A stretch of 23,243 nucleotides of DNA from Amphimedon queenslandica. Its lineage: Eukaryota > Porifera > Demospongiae > Haplosclerida > Niphatidae. Below, one piece after another: positions 1-9,555 of the stretch. How positions within the stretch are numbered: position 1 is the stretch's first letter; each line of letters begins with the position of its first letter. Position numbers and translations under genes: made by a program. The stretch lies in NCBI RefSeq assembly GCF_000090795.2, contig NW_003546267.1, positions 309,842 to 333,084 on the forward strand, written 5' to 3'. The notes under the pieces were generated by a model. It was not told the origin of the DNA and made no database searches. It saw nothing but the letters and a program-made list of their open reading frames with translations.

Positions 1-431
1 TTACTTCCCTTTTGTACATTATCACAACGAAAATCACTCCTAACATTGAAACCAGAAATAAGTACATGTACCATAACACCAAGTATGCAGGATGCACATT
101 ATTATCATCATAAAGTCAGCTGCTACTTATCATTGCAAAACACTTATCTCAATTTGATGCAGTACCAAGAAGAATATAGCGCAGTACTTCAGAAGCAGCT
201 GACTAAATCACTTGACTAATACAGAGCAGCTGTAACCTTAATTTCACTCTAATTTTAAATGAATCTTAAATTTAACAGTTAAATTAATGAATTATTTACC
301 TATTAGCTCTTAAAAGAACTGGTGATCTCTTAGTCTGCGCAGTGGGCACTCTTTGCAAGTAAGATAACCTCAGCACTAAAGACCAAGAGAAGAATAGAGC
401 GAGCAGTCTACCACACAGTAGAGTAGCTATA

Positions 432-470
432 GCAACTTTGCGCATGCGCATTTAATTTCAAAATGGCGTC
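432..470 (+). promoter_or_regulatory. NRF1-like palindrome with AAATGGCG (YY1-like) motif
   Basis: A perfect GCGCATGCGC palindrome (440-449) matches the NRF1 consensus. It lies about 10 bp upstream of AAATGGCG (461-468), which resembles the YY1 motif seen near start sites of TATA-less metazoan promoters. The second copy of the duplication keeps a weaker AGCATGCGCA at the same place (about 10739-10748) but has lost the ATGGCG. Promoter activity is inferred from motifs only. Confidence 0.45.
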
Positions 471-677
471 TAAATAGAAAGGGGTGTGATAGATCTCGCC
501 CAAATAGTTAGTTTTTTAACTTAAACTAAGTAGGATAATAAAAGTACTTGTCTTGTCCTTGACTTGAGCTCTAAGGAATGGTGTAAAAGCCATTGTAAGC
601 CATTCTCCAGTATAAAAGATTTCCGTGTTGATAGAAGAAAGATGAAAGAATAAGAAAAAGTCTGAAGAATTTTGCAG

Positions 678-797
678 AAATTTGAATTTGGGCATATTAT
701 CCAGAATTGCTCGCTGCATTGTGGTCCACTTTATAGCTACCAGGAAAATGGCTCAGTGAAGGAGAACTCATCTAAGCCATTTATAAGGCCGTACAAG
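678..797 (+). pseudogene. Exon-like segment of a duplicated gene 5' region
   Basis: It is bounded by a TTTGCAG acceptor-like end (671-677) and a GTAAGA donor (798). The donor and the sequence before it are conserved in copy B (10952-11073, donor at 11074). One frame is open across it in copy A and ends SSKPFIRPYK; copy B ends SSKPFIKQCK in the same frame. A second frame reads GELI-stop-AIYKAVQ in both copies and would splice in phase to the small exon at 967-1019. I cannot decide which frame was coding. Product unknown. Confidence 0.35.
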
Positions 798-966
798 GTA
801 AGATAAAAGAGTTATAATCATTTCAAAATTAAAAATTTGGTCGATATCTTGCAAAATCTACCTCAACCCTACAAATAGGCTACTGCATATATAATATAAA
901 TCATGTTCATATGTGATTCTTTTAATCATAAATAAATAATTAAATCAATATTTTATTTATTTTTAG

Positions 967-1019
967 AAGCTCTGAGTAACTCTTCAGCACTTCATTCTTT
1001 TGTTTTAAATTGCTGCAAG
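967..1019 (+). pseudogene. Possible 53-nt exon
   Basis: A short segment between a pyrimidine-rich TTTATTTTTAG acceptor (ending 966) and an AAG/GTAGGG donor (1020). One frame is open (ALSNSSALHSFVLNCCK) and leaves in the phase needed to enter the proline-rich exon at 1273. It rests on splice-like signals and phase alone. Confidence 0.25.
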
Positions 1020-1272
1020 GTAGGGTTGAAATTATTGAATAACATTTAGGACTAATTTTTTTATTAATTGATGTTTCTTACTAAAACCTGTTTTCTGTTC
1101 TGAAAATACATAAGGTTACATTCAGCTTCTGTTAATATCTATCAGGCAATATCCGCTCAGCTCTAAAATTTTATTTTTTTTGCATTTTCCCAACTATTTT
1201 GTGAAAAAGCAGCAAGTCAAATTAGTTACAAACTTACATTAGCTCTCAATATAATTTCTTATTTTGTGGTAG

Positions 1273-1821
1273 CTTACGGACTATGATGAGCATAATGAAG
1301 TTCCTCCTCCATCACCAGTAGCTGGAGATGGAATGCCTCCAACACCACCTCCAGGAGGCCTGCCACCACCACCAGCACCAGTACCTTGAAGCCCGCTCCC
1401 TCCACCACCACAAGTTGCTGGAGGCCCGCCACCACCACCAGCACCAGTACCTTGAGGCCCGCTCCCCCCACCAGCACAAGTTGCTGGAGGCCCGCCACCT
1501 CCACCACCCCCTCAAGTGCTACAAGTAGCTGGAGGCCCACCACCTCCAGCAATACCTTTAGCTGGAGACCTGCTACCTTCTGTACTCCATCCAGCTCCAC
1601 TTGCAGTAGCTGCAGACCCAGGAATGGCAGCTCTACACCAGCAGAGGCTAAACATCATTTGGCAACTGCATCAAGTAAATAGTCAAATTGTGAGATTTAG
1701 AAATAATCTGCAGTACCATTTTAATTACCTCTCTCTCTCCATTTTACTTTCTTACAAGAATCTTCCAACAGCCAGATCTTCAAGAGGCCACGGGCAGGGG
1801 CAAGAGGAACACTTATACTAG
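1273..1821 (+). pseudogene. Proline-rich protein exon(s), two in-frame stops
   Basis: After an AG acceptor (1271-1272) one frame reads LTDYDEHNEVPPPSP and then a run of PPPP, PAPVP and QVAGGPPPP repeats, followed by a non-repetitive tail with MAALHQQRLNIIWQLHQ. Two TGA codons interrupt the proline run at the same place of a 66-bp tandem repeat. A putative 84-bp intron (1675-1758: GTAAAT donor, CTCTCTCTCC tract, TTACAAG acceptor) stays in frame whether or not it is spliced, and the frame ends at TAG 1819-1821. Proline-rich tracts of this kind occur in actin regulators such as WASP or formin proteins, but no WH2, FH2 or other defining domain is visible. The gene is either dead or uses a frame I have not identified. 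Confidence 0.4.
1378..1509 (+). repeat. Two tandem 66-bp units in the proline-rich exon
   Basis: Units 1378-1443 and 1444-1509 align end to end with only a few substitutions. Each encodes about 22 residues (APVP, stop, PLPPP, QVAGGPPPPP). Both carry TGA at the same codon. Confidence 0.8.
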
Positions 1822-2780
1822 GAACTATAACTTTTATTAATTAAATGTAAATAGATAAACTTTGTCCTTCAACATAACACGATATAAAGTCAATACTTTC
1901 AGCGTAAATCCAAAATAGAAATTACAATAGAAATGCTGAAATAGTATTCAACATTGCAAAACAATTCGAGTACGTGAGCTTCAATCTTCCTATAATGCTA
2001 TATACATAATAATAATGAGTAAAGAAAATACTTACCGTGGCCAAAATTAATGAGGTAAATAATCAAAGAATTATAGCCTTGGATCATAATCTTTAACATA
2101 ATAATAAAAAATATGGAATTTCACAATTTTGCTATCTTACTATGTATTCAATTGCTAGACTATGACAATATGAAACCTATGCAGGTGGAAACTGGTGCCT
2201 CATCCAGAGTGAAAGCACCACTAATCAAGGAGCTACAATGAAACATATTGCTACAATGATGATTATTATTAGATACTAATTTAGTTACGACAAACAAAAT
2301 AAGACAATTGCCTCAGACATGCACCATGCTATTAAAGTATTACAATACTCCTTACTGCTGAATCATTAAATCGTTTGCAGATTTAAATACCTTAAAGCAA
2401 AGTAAGAAAGAAACATCATGAACAGCAAGCAATATAAACACATAAGCTATATATGCTATATTAAATATGTACATGTATATGCATGATGTAAGTTATGTTT
2501 GTCACAAACTTACATTACAAACCACTGAAAAATACAACTGCTCACAAAGAGAAGTAACCTTGCACCTTTTAAAACTATTTACTAGTGTGACCTTATTCTT
2601 TAACACTATGTTGCAGTCCTTGGGTAAAATATGTAGTTTAGACATAATAATTGTTTACTAATGCTATCCTCAGTTAAGATGCTTTTATGACATGCTTAAT
2701 ATAAAATAACATTGTGTACATGAATAATTTCCAATGTGCTAACAATATTTTTTGTTAATGAGAACATGCACATGTTACAA
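1822..2780. other. No gene seen; AT-rich intergenic DNA
   Basis: Only short open frames of low-complexity composition occur. I see no splice-bounded coding stretch, RNA gene or terminal repeat. Confidence 0.5.
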
Positions 2781-2799
2781 CAATCATCAATAGAAGATG

Positions 2800-3005
2800 T
2801 GTAACATCAGCTGGGAAACATTTATTATCCACACAGCATTGATGGCAAGCATTTATTATCCACACAGCATTGATGGCAGCATCATTTAAATACGCAACAT
2901 CAGTTAATAATTGGCACAGCATTGATGGCAGCATTACGCCAACATCAGCTGGCAAGCATTTACATAATGTAATGCGCACAGAATTGATGGCAGCATTAAA
3001 ATGCA
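2800..3005. repeat. Imperfect tandem repeat around CACAGCATTGATGGCA
   Basis: Four copies of CACAGMATTGATGGCA occur (the last reads CACAGAATTGATGGCA), interspersed with AACATCAGCTGG and CATTTATTATCCACA modules that also repeat. Spacing is irregular, so this is a degenerate minisatellite. The open frame on the minus strand over it is a by-product of the repetition. Confidence 0.65.
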
Positions 3006-3476
3006 TGATGATCATTATTGTATGTACCGAATCACGGCTTGAATAATACTACATGTATAACAACAACTTTTAATGTTAATCAAAATTTTTCTTGTCAGGA
3101 CTTCAAAATTTTTGAGCAGCGCCCAGATCTATAAGTACCTGTTATTTGTCATAAACATGTGGTACAAGCCACAAATAAGATCCAGATTTGATAATGACAG
3201 CTTCCTCCCTTCCTAACCCTCTGTCCTACATAAATTATACTCACACAAATCTGAATCAATGCTTAACTGTAATGAACAGTAAACCACTTTCACACCCTCT
3301 TCCTGCATTATGGCAACAAGTAATCAATATTCACTGTTATTTGTTATACATTGATTATTCTCACTTCCTAAATGCAGTTAGATCTCATCATACTAAGCAA
3401 TACTGGGTGGATATGCACCAATGGTTTTTACACACACTCACACATCGCTCACATTGCACATGCAGTGAAATATGAG
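3006..3476. other. No gene seen; likely 3' flank of the Helitron relic
   Basis: No coding stretch is supported. If the Helitron relic is complete, its 3' end (a hairpin followed by CTRR, minus strand) should lie here or further left. I could not identify one with confidence. Confidence 0.35.
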
Positions 3477-4124
3477 TCACATTAAACAACCAATGTTTTT
3501 AAGATGATGGACTTCCCATACACAATACCCACTTTCCATCAACAATAAATGCTTAAGAAATATTAATAGACTTATCTCTTTGGAAATGATTAGTACCAAC
3601 ATGCTTAAAATGCAAAGGTGTGTTAGTATCACAAGGAATTGCATATAAAGTTTGGGTTCCATATCTAGCTCAGCCAATAAAAGTACGAGTAAGTGAATAT
3701 AAATATATATGGATATACCTAACATTGCAGTTTGTGTAATAATCTTTGTGTCAGTAGCCCACACATAATTTCTATACATTTTGGACTTATTTATATAATC
3801 TGGTATGCTTGAATATCTGGTTGCACTTAATGTTCTATTAAACAATTCTTCTTCAAACTTTGCAATATTACTAACAATTGCTTTACGTAATTCGTTATGC
3901 TGAGAAATTGACACAGTAATGAGATATGACTGGTCATGAAATAAAAAGTTCGCATCAACAGTGACATCAAGAGTACTATTAGGAACTCTTTTATCTGACA
4001 TTTGTGTTGTACTACCAGATAAGATTCTAGCAGCTGTTACAAACTTAAGGTTTAAAATCTGACACTGCCTTCTTTGAAGATCTTCATTACAAGGGTAGTA
4101 AACATAATTCCATTGTCTCCTCAC
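3477..4124 (-). pseudogene. Helitron C-terminal OTU-like cysteine protease domain
   Basis: The 215-codon frame contains RILSGSTTQMSDKRVPNST, then a version of the OTU signature D-G-N-C-L-F as DANFLF (residues 57-62). The glycine is alanine and the catalytic cysteine is phenylalanine. It continues with HNELRKAIVSN, SIPDYINKSKMYRNYVWAT and DTKIITQTAMLGISIYIY, typical of the middle of OTU domains. A frameshift near 3660 moves the end, LHFKHVGTNHF, which would hold the catalytic histidine, into another frame. OTU domains are deubiquitinase-like cysteine proteases and are known passengers or fused domains in some animal Helitrons. The lost cysteine implies no protease activity. Confidence 0.75.
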
Positions 4125-4750
4125 AATATCTGGGTTGGGAGGCTCTTCATTGGAAAGATGACATCATCATCTTTTTTGGATTACTTAAATGTCTTTAATT
4201 TAATGCTTGAGAGCTTGATACATGCAATCAGACTACTACTACAATGGTCATTTGTTACAACACACTTGGTTGTATCATCTTTCGGTTTACATCTAATGAT
4301 TGGGAGTTTTATAGATACAATGAGACTACTATAACTATCATCATCTTTGACATTAAAGTTGGTTTTTATGTCTTTTAAATTAATTGAAACAATTAATTTA
4401 TCATTTTTCGAGTGAAGCAATGCCAAAGCACTATTGTCAGCACTACTGTCTTCATCAACTTTTCTTTTTTTGGGGCGAGGCGGAATTGAAGCATTATCAT
4501 CACATACTTTACTCTTCTTAGGGCAATTAGACTTCTGTAAATACGTTTGTTGCTATTAACATTACTGTTACTAGTACTTTGTACATAACTTACAGGCACT
4601 TTGGCAATCTTACTACAAGGTTCACCATGATCAATTACACCAGTCACTTGAATCTTTCTCTACTTTCCTATACTTTTTTTGATTTGCAGTAAATCATTTA
4701 AAAATTCAGTTCTTAAGCGGTTAATTTCATTAATGCACGGATTACTAACT
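4125..4750 (-). pseudogene. Linker between Helitron helicase and OTU domain
   Basis: Downstream of the helicase end the minus strand reads EVSNPCINEINRLRTEFLND, then LLQIKKSIGK and VTGVIDHGEPCSKIAKV, followed by a basic and acidic stretch (PPRPKKRKVDEDSS, a likely nuclear localisation signal). It leads into the OTU block without another start. This supports a single helicase-linker-OTU polypeptide in the ancestor. Stops and frame changes are present. Confidence 0.6.
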
Positions 4751-4981
4751 TCAAATAGCGGGAGGATCAAATGATATTAAATGTAATCCATTTAATGTAC
4801 ATACACGAAACAATGCAACATATGCGATACCATCCCCAAAAACATCAGTCGATAAATCAGTAAAGGCTGTGTCTAGTGAGAGGCCCTGACATTTATGTAT
4901 AGTAATAGCATAAGACAGTATAAGGGGAAACTGTTTCTTATGTATATACAAATTCTTAGAAAACAAATCTAATTGTATCAT
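4751..4981 (-). pseudogene. Helitron Pif1-type helicase, C-terminal motifs V-VI
   Basis: The frame reads YIHKKQFPLILSYAITIHKC, QGLSLDTAFTDLS, then GDGIAYVALFRVCTLNGLHL and ISFDPPAI. This is the conserved end of Pif1/Helitron helicases (motif V TIHKCQGLSL, motif VI YVALSRV). Here the motif VI serine is phenylalanine, VALFRV. The next codon after PPAI is a stop, although homologous sequence continues into the linker. The block is separated from the preceding helicase segment by the insertion at 4981-5800. Confidence 0.9.
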
Positions 4982-5646
4982 GGGAAGCCGTAAGATGAAA
5001 GGTACCGCGTTGGATTTATATCTTGTAGACGGTCATATCCGATGCAATATACATATTTACCAGGATGTGACAAAGCTATGATTAACAGCACCGACAGTGC
5101 AATATATATATTTCACTGGAAGTAATGCTTGGCTTGTTCAGTTGTGATAACTATGATAACAAAAGGTCACTTGTAAAATATTTTATTAATAAAAAATTTA
5201 GTTAATAAAGTGATATAATAGTAGTCTTTACTTCCGTATGAATTGATTAAATTTGCATGCCCATTATATTCCAGAATGATTTCAGTCATCGTAAGGACCT
5301 ATTGTTAACAAATGTAGCTCCCACTAGTCAATTCGAGATGAATTCTGTACCTCTAGGGACATATAAGAGTTTTCTTTACTGCTAGTAACATTTCTACCGG
5401 GCCACCACACCACCATTGAGTAAGTACCTTCATATCTTTATAAGTGTCCAAGGGTTCAAAACTTGTACTAATTTCTTCCATTTCATCAGTAAGGCTAACT
5501 TTTACTGAGCGCTTTACACATTTTCATTAGCTTCTTTTACTGGTTTTTTCTCTTGGTTTTCTTTCTCCTTCAGCCATATTGGTCCCTTACAGTTGTACCA
5601 TGTGCTACTGAGCATGCGCATAGCCTTTCCTTCTTATGGCTTCCCA
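4981..5646. mobile_element. 666-bp TIR element inserted in the Helitron helicase
   Basis: The left end TGGGAAGCCGTAAGATGAAA (from 4981) is matched in inverse by the right end, whose reverse complement reads TGGGAAGCCATAAGAAGGAA (ending 5646). The arms are about 23 bp with few mismatches. The dinucleotide AT flanks the GGGAAGCC ends on both sides. No transposase is visible, so it is non-autonomous. It carries a start-exon-like segment and promoter motif near its right end. The superfamily is not assigned. Confidence 0.65.
5455..5620 (-). promoter_or_regulatory. NRF1-like motif and start-exon-like segment in the TIR element
   Basis: On the minus strand AGCATGCGCA (reading about 5618-5609 on plus as TGAGCATGCGCA) is followed by CCAATATGGCTG and an ATG at 5577. 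From there it reads MAEGERKPREKTSKRS before a stop. A further stretch, SLTDEMEEISTSFEPLDTYK, ends at an AAG/GTACTT donor-like site. This looks like the promoter and first exons of a gene, perhaps the 5' end of the autonomous relative of this element. Weak evidence. Confidence 0.3.
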
Positions 5647-5656
5647 TTATACAAGC

Positions 5657-5800
5657 CATATAGAACACGACCTTTTCCTCGTGGGTGTATCAGATATGTA
5701 CTCAAATGATATTCATAATTCCTCAGGCTACGCCCTCGGCATTATCAATATCAATTTTGTGTAAATCTGATACACCACTCTGGGTCATGTTTTATATATT
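5657..5800. mobile_element. Fold-back element with GAGGGCGTAGCC apex
   Basis: Two arms pair across almost the whole length. GTGGGTGTATCAGAT and GATATTCATAA on the left are answered by ATCTGATACACCAC and TTATCAATATC on the right, and the outer ATATAGAACACGACC pairs with the reverse complement ATATAAAACATGACC. The apex on the minus strand is CCGAGGGCGTAGCCTGAGG. It starts about 10 bp from the neighbouring TIR element. At its right edge the Helitron helicase reading resumes (FDHIDVPCDIKRV). Confidence 0.75.
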
Positions 5801-6298
5801 ACACGTAACCCTTTTTATGTCACAAGGTACGTCAATATGATCAAATTTAATCGATACACGTGTAGCATAAATACCTATTACTCTACCAATAGCACCATTA
5901 GCTAATCACATCAATGCTACAGTCACATCAATATTGTCTTTCATTTCTCTACAGCCTACTGCTATAGGCAATACAGTTTCTAAACCAGCTGTTTTGCTTG
6001 GTTGATCTTTCAGTTTCTCTAAATCTTTTTCTTGTTTTATGTCAAATTTTGCTGTGCTGCCACTTTTATCAACAACATCAACACATGCTAATTCTATTTT
6101 CTCAGTTTCTAGAATTTCTAACATTTCTTCATTGATTTTTTGGCAGGCATCTACGTTACAAAATAGGCAATTTGGAGGATTTGTTCCTTCAATTTCCAAT
6201 TTTTTATAATTTTCTTGTATTGAAACCTTAAATACATGACTTTTAAGCGTATCAATAGTTTCATCAGTCAAACGGCCGTGCCTAACAGAATCAAGCAT
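5801..6298 (-). pseudogene. Helitron helicase, middle segment
   Basis: This stretch covers RLTDETIDTLKSHVFKVSIQ, CLFCNVDACQKINEEMLEIL, KIELACVDVVDKSGSTAKF and KTAGLETVLPIAVGCREM, then after a stop NGAIGRVIGIYATRVSIKFD. It matches the Pif1/Helitron helicase region between motif III and motif V. The reading breaks exactly at the fold-back element and resumes at 4981. Confidence 0.85.
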
Positions 6299-6354
6299 CT
6301 TAAAGAAAGTTTAGCCTCCTTTTTGTCGCTCATTGATTGTTAGTTGATCATATT

Positions 6355-6906
6355 CTACTGTTGCTTTCCCTTTGTTGCAAATTTTATAAATACTGGTCTA
6401 CCATTAACTGGTGGCAATTCTAATAGGTCAACTACAAATAAAATAATTTTGGATCCAAACCATTCACCAGTTCCAAATATATCTTCCAAGTGCATGTGTA
6501 AGTATGCTTGATTTAGATGAGATACCATAAATACCTTGTCTATGATTATAATTTTTAAATTTTTAAGTGTCACTTTTATCCTTCCCTGAGCTTCTTTATT
6601 CAAAGCCCGATATTCACTGTCTTTCCCTCATGCTCTGTTGGTTGCTAAATTAATCTATGTATTGTTTGTCCGCCTACATTAAGTGCGACTAGACCTGTTG
6701 TTGCTATTATAGCACACATGATTTCACCACTTTTTGGATGCCATATAGCCTCAACCAGGCATTTTATTGCCACTATCAAAAACCATTTGCCAGTTCCACC
6801 TACACCACTAATAAACATCCTTAGCAGTTTAATATTATCTAATCTAAGTAGGCTTGAAGACTCATTCTCTAGAAAGTCTTCACATTCTTTTGGACTTATA
6901 AGATAA
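6355..6906 (-). pseudogene. Helitron helicase, Walker A and B segment
   Basis: Walker A reads FISGVGGTGKW (about 6783-6812 on plus) where the family has GGTGKS/T, so the nucleotide-binding hydroxyl residue is tryptophan. It continues FLIVAIKCLVEAIWHPKSGE, then IIATTGLVALNVGGQTIHRL. Walker B reads IIIDKVFMVS, with the catalytic DE changed to DK (codons at 6535-6540). Motif III reads LFVVDLLELPPVNGRPVF where LFVGDLLQLPPV is usual. These changes plus frameshifts exclude ATPase function. Confidence 0.88.
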
Positions 6907-6908
6907 CT

Positions 6909-7310
6909 CTAAATTTCATCAATAAGTCTTTTTTGATCAACATTAGGCATTGCCCCTCTTTGCTCTAATCTTAAATTAGGTACAATTATGTGTACGTCAG
7001 CAGTATCAGCTACTGCTTCCATTATTTCACATGGTAATTGAGGTTCATCATCTTCCTTTTTATCAAGAAGTTTTTTTAGTGAAATCGGCTTTATTTCTGT
7101 GATCAATATTTTCTTCAAATTACGATCAGCTTCTAATGATATCTGCAGTTGGTTGAAATGATTCTTAATTCCACGTATAGATGCTTCTCTGTGACATCTA
7201 AAAGCTTCATCCATTGTTCCTCCTTCTATTACAAGTGCGCTCTCTACTCTAAAAGGCGCAAATACAAATATTAATGAGTAATAAAAATCGTGTCTTTCTG
7301 CTTCTTGCAT
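6909..7310 (-). pseudogene. Helitron segment between Rep and helicase
   Basis: The open frame begins [20 protein letters not shown] and continues with GTMDEAFRCHRE, a pattern typical of the Helitron segment just before the helicase. It ends at VDQKRLIDEI. The sequence between 7310 and 7700 continues the element with stops. Confidence 0.75.
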
Positions 7311-7689
7311 AAGCTTAAATTTTCTATGGTTTTGAAGGACTGGCTTTGATGAAAGTTTGTATTCTTATTGTCCTTTTTCTCCTATTATATCAAATTTTTA
7401 ATTAGCAACAGATTCTTAAAGAAGTATCTTCCATGTTATTTGGTTTCGTTGGATAAAAGTCTTCAATTATGCTAGGATTAAAAATGTCTTTAGAAGGTAG
7501 ATCCATTTTCGTTAAATATGAATAGTTTTTAATTTTCTGCTCCTCTTATGAGGCTAGTACAAATTAACGTACTGTACGGTTACTGATTTCATGTATAAAC
7601 TTTCACCAAGACGAAGATCGCTAGCTTCATATAGTCCTAATTTTTGGCTCGAAGTAATTTTTGTTTAATTTTTCAAAGCCTGCTGTATA

Positions 7690-8231
7690 TGTTGTTACAG
7701 CTGCCGACTTCATCCCATAAGTCCTGTGCATCACTCTTTTCTGCTTTAGTGATGTATCTAGTTACATAGTCTGCTAAAGAAAGACTTGTCTGCTATGTAT
7801 TGCAAGTCCATATTTGCATGCCACAATTTCAACAGTAAAGGATTTTAGTCGTTGACTTGAACTTCTTTTTCATTTTGTTTGACATAATATATTTTACAGC
7901 ATGATTTCAGTCTATTTTCAACATCATTGATAAAAATACTATCTTGTACTGGTCTAGGAAAATCATATTGGCATCTAGATACATAGGTCTTGCCGACATA
8001 AAAATTTTGCTGCAGTAATTGCTGCCCTTGTGCATTTGGTATTTTGTTACCAAAAAAATTTAAGACAGGCGACATATTACTATCTGGTATATGACAGGTA
8101 ACTGTATTTTGTACGAAAGAACAGACTTCTTGATGATTGATGCCGACAATAGGAGCATTTTCAGTCCTTAGGAGGATGTGATAATTAGGACATCCATGCA
8201 TTTGATATTCTTTTTTAACGTAATATTGCAC
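7690..8231 (-). pseudogene. Helitron Rep (HUH endonuclease) domain
   Basis: The frame opens YYVKKEYQMHGCPNYHILLR and continues TENAPIVG, then the C-x-F/Y-x-FPRP pattern as CQYDFPRPVQ. The HUH metal-binding pair is usually H-x-H (PHYH in this family); here it is PNYH, so the first histidine is asparagine. The tyrosine motif, reading DYVTRYITKAEKSDAQDLWD around 7745-7785 in another frame, keeps both tyrosines. The Rep domain nicks and joins single strands in rolling-circle transposition. The histidine loss and frameshifts make it inactive. Confidence 0.85.
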
Positions 8232-8239
8232 CTAGAACA

Positions 8240-9555
8240 CCTCTCTGAAAGTAACAATATTAAAAAAATCCTTAAATTTGAATGAAAATTGTCAAGCTAC
8301 TTAAACAGGGTCCTCACTACATAATCTAGAGATACTATATGATTGTGGAGCATTATTAACTTTTCTTAAAAATTAAGCTATATCACCTGAATCGTATTCA
8401 GCACAACTTAATGTTTGGAAAAGTGTTGGTGTACTATACTCAGCAATAATTGCTTTAACTTCACCTTTCACATGGAACCAATATTGATTTGTGCCCCGTA
8501 TTGGAACCAATATGGTACTTCAATTGCCCTCAAATTCTTCATCTAACACATTTATTTTTTCCAATATTTCCACAACAGTTTGACCAATGTTGCCCCTTGA
8601 TGTTTTTAATAAACTATAATAGCCAGTTTTTAAGGCCTTGTTAATTTCTAATCTATAATAGTGCAAACAGTATAAATGGTTTCTACGAAATCGGGAATCT
8701 TTGTTCTAACTATTTGATTTTATGTATTCACTAAATGATAAAGTCTGTGCTAGATAGCTTTGTCTGGGATGATGCTCTCTATATAGTCCTGTTGGAAATA
8801 AAGTAGGAAGGCATAATAAAGCAAGATACCTTTGCCTATTGTCAATAGGCACTTCTTTTACATTCATTAATTTATATTGACTGATATCAGAACGGTTGTA
8901 AAATTACTATCAAGATTTGTAATCGTATATTCCAAAAGGCCTTCTATATCTTGATTTTTTGCTTTATCAAGCATTTTACAATTACTATTGCTAACTACTT
9001 GTATAGCATTTTTCGACGATTTGTCAATTGAATCATCGTCCACGCTTCTATGAAGCCAATTTATTTCTTTTAATTTTCTTAGTGCTGCTTTTATTTTGTT
9101 TACATCAACTAAACTATGCTAGACATTATTTGATTTAGTAGGCTCTCCATTAATAATAATATAAAGTTCTGGATTAGGCAAATGATTAGAATCTATACGT
9201 ATCTCATTTAAGGTTTCCATGGTTTTTTGCTAATGGAAGGGGTAAATAAAATATTGCACCATTGAGAGCCTTCAAAAAATTATGTACGCACTTTTAAGGT
9301 GTGTGTGCCTAGCCTAAGAATTGTCCGAAAACATTTGGGTCTCTGTATTAACTAGCAACTTAAATGATCCAAATTTTTCAATTCTTTTGGTAGTGGCTCA
9401 CATTTTAACCCAATGAGTACACAACGTGCTGGAACTTTATTTTTCCTAATAATAGGTTTACAATGATTACCAATATTTAATGCTGTACGATCATTCTCTA
9501 GTGTCATCTAATAGAATAATTTTAGTAAAATACTATTCCTTTGCTTCACTATTTG
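8240..9555 (-). pseudogene. Helitron DUF6570-like and Helitron_like_N regions
   Basis: No long frame survives, but diagnostic strings appear in several frames in the right order. They are ALNIGNHCKPIIRKNKVPAR and CVLIGLKCEPLPKELKNLDH (DUF6570-like, near 9480-9360), KALNGAIFYLPLPLAK, then GTNQYWFHVKGEVKAIIAEY and LFQTLSCAEYDSGDIA (Helitron_like_N, near 8500-8380), and FLRKVNNAPQSYSISRLCSE leading into Rep. This is the most decayed part of the element. Confidence 0.7.

Larger units (their letters stand above)
1..895. repeat. Dispersed/segmental duplication, copy A
   Basis: This block is homologous, in the same orientation, to about 10262-11172. Matching islands occur in the same order: an 'accaagta...atgcag' stretch, 'cttatctcaat', 'gagcagctgtaa', 'cctattagctctt', 'agaagaatagagcga', 'gcatgcgcatt', a stretch starting 'gcagaaatttgaatttggg', 'ctcatctaagccatttataa' and 'cctcaaccctac'. 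The copies have diverged by many substitutions and small indels, so the duplication is old. The block holds promoter-like motifs and one exon-like segment. It may be a duplicated gene 5' region or two copies of a repeat family; the window cannot separate these. Confidence 0.75.

Noticed and set aside
1274-1682. Several overlapping open frames on both strands of the proline-rich region, including His/Gln-rich and Thr/Ser-rich ones
   Set aside because: They are shadows of a CCA/CCN-rich tandem repeat. Only the PPPP frame has a natural non-repetitive head and tail with splice signals.
2755-3015. 86-codon minus-strand frame as a small protein
   Set aside because: It is generated by the CACAGCATTGATGGCA repeat and has no family resemblance.
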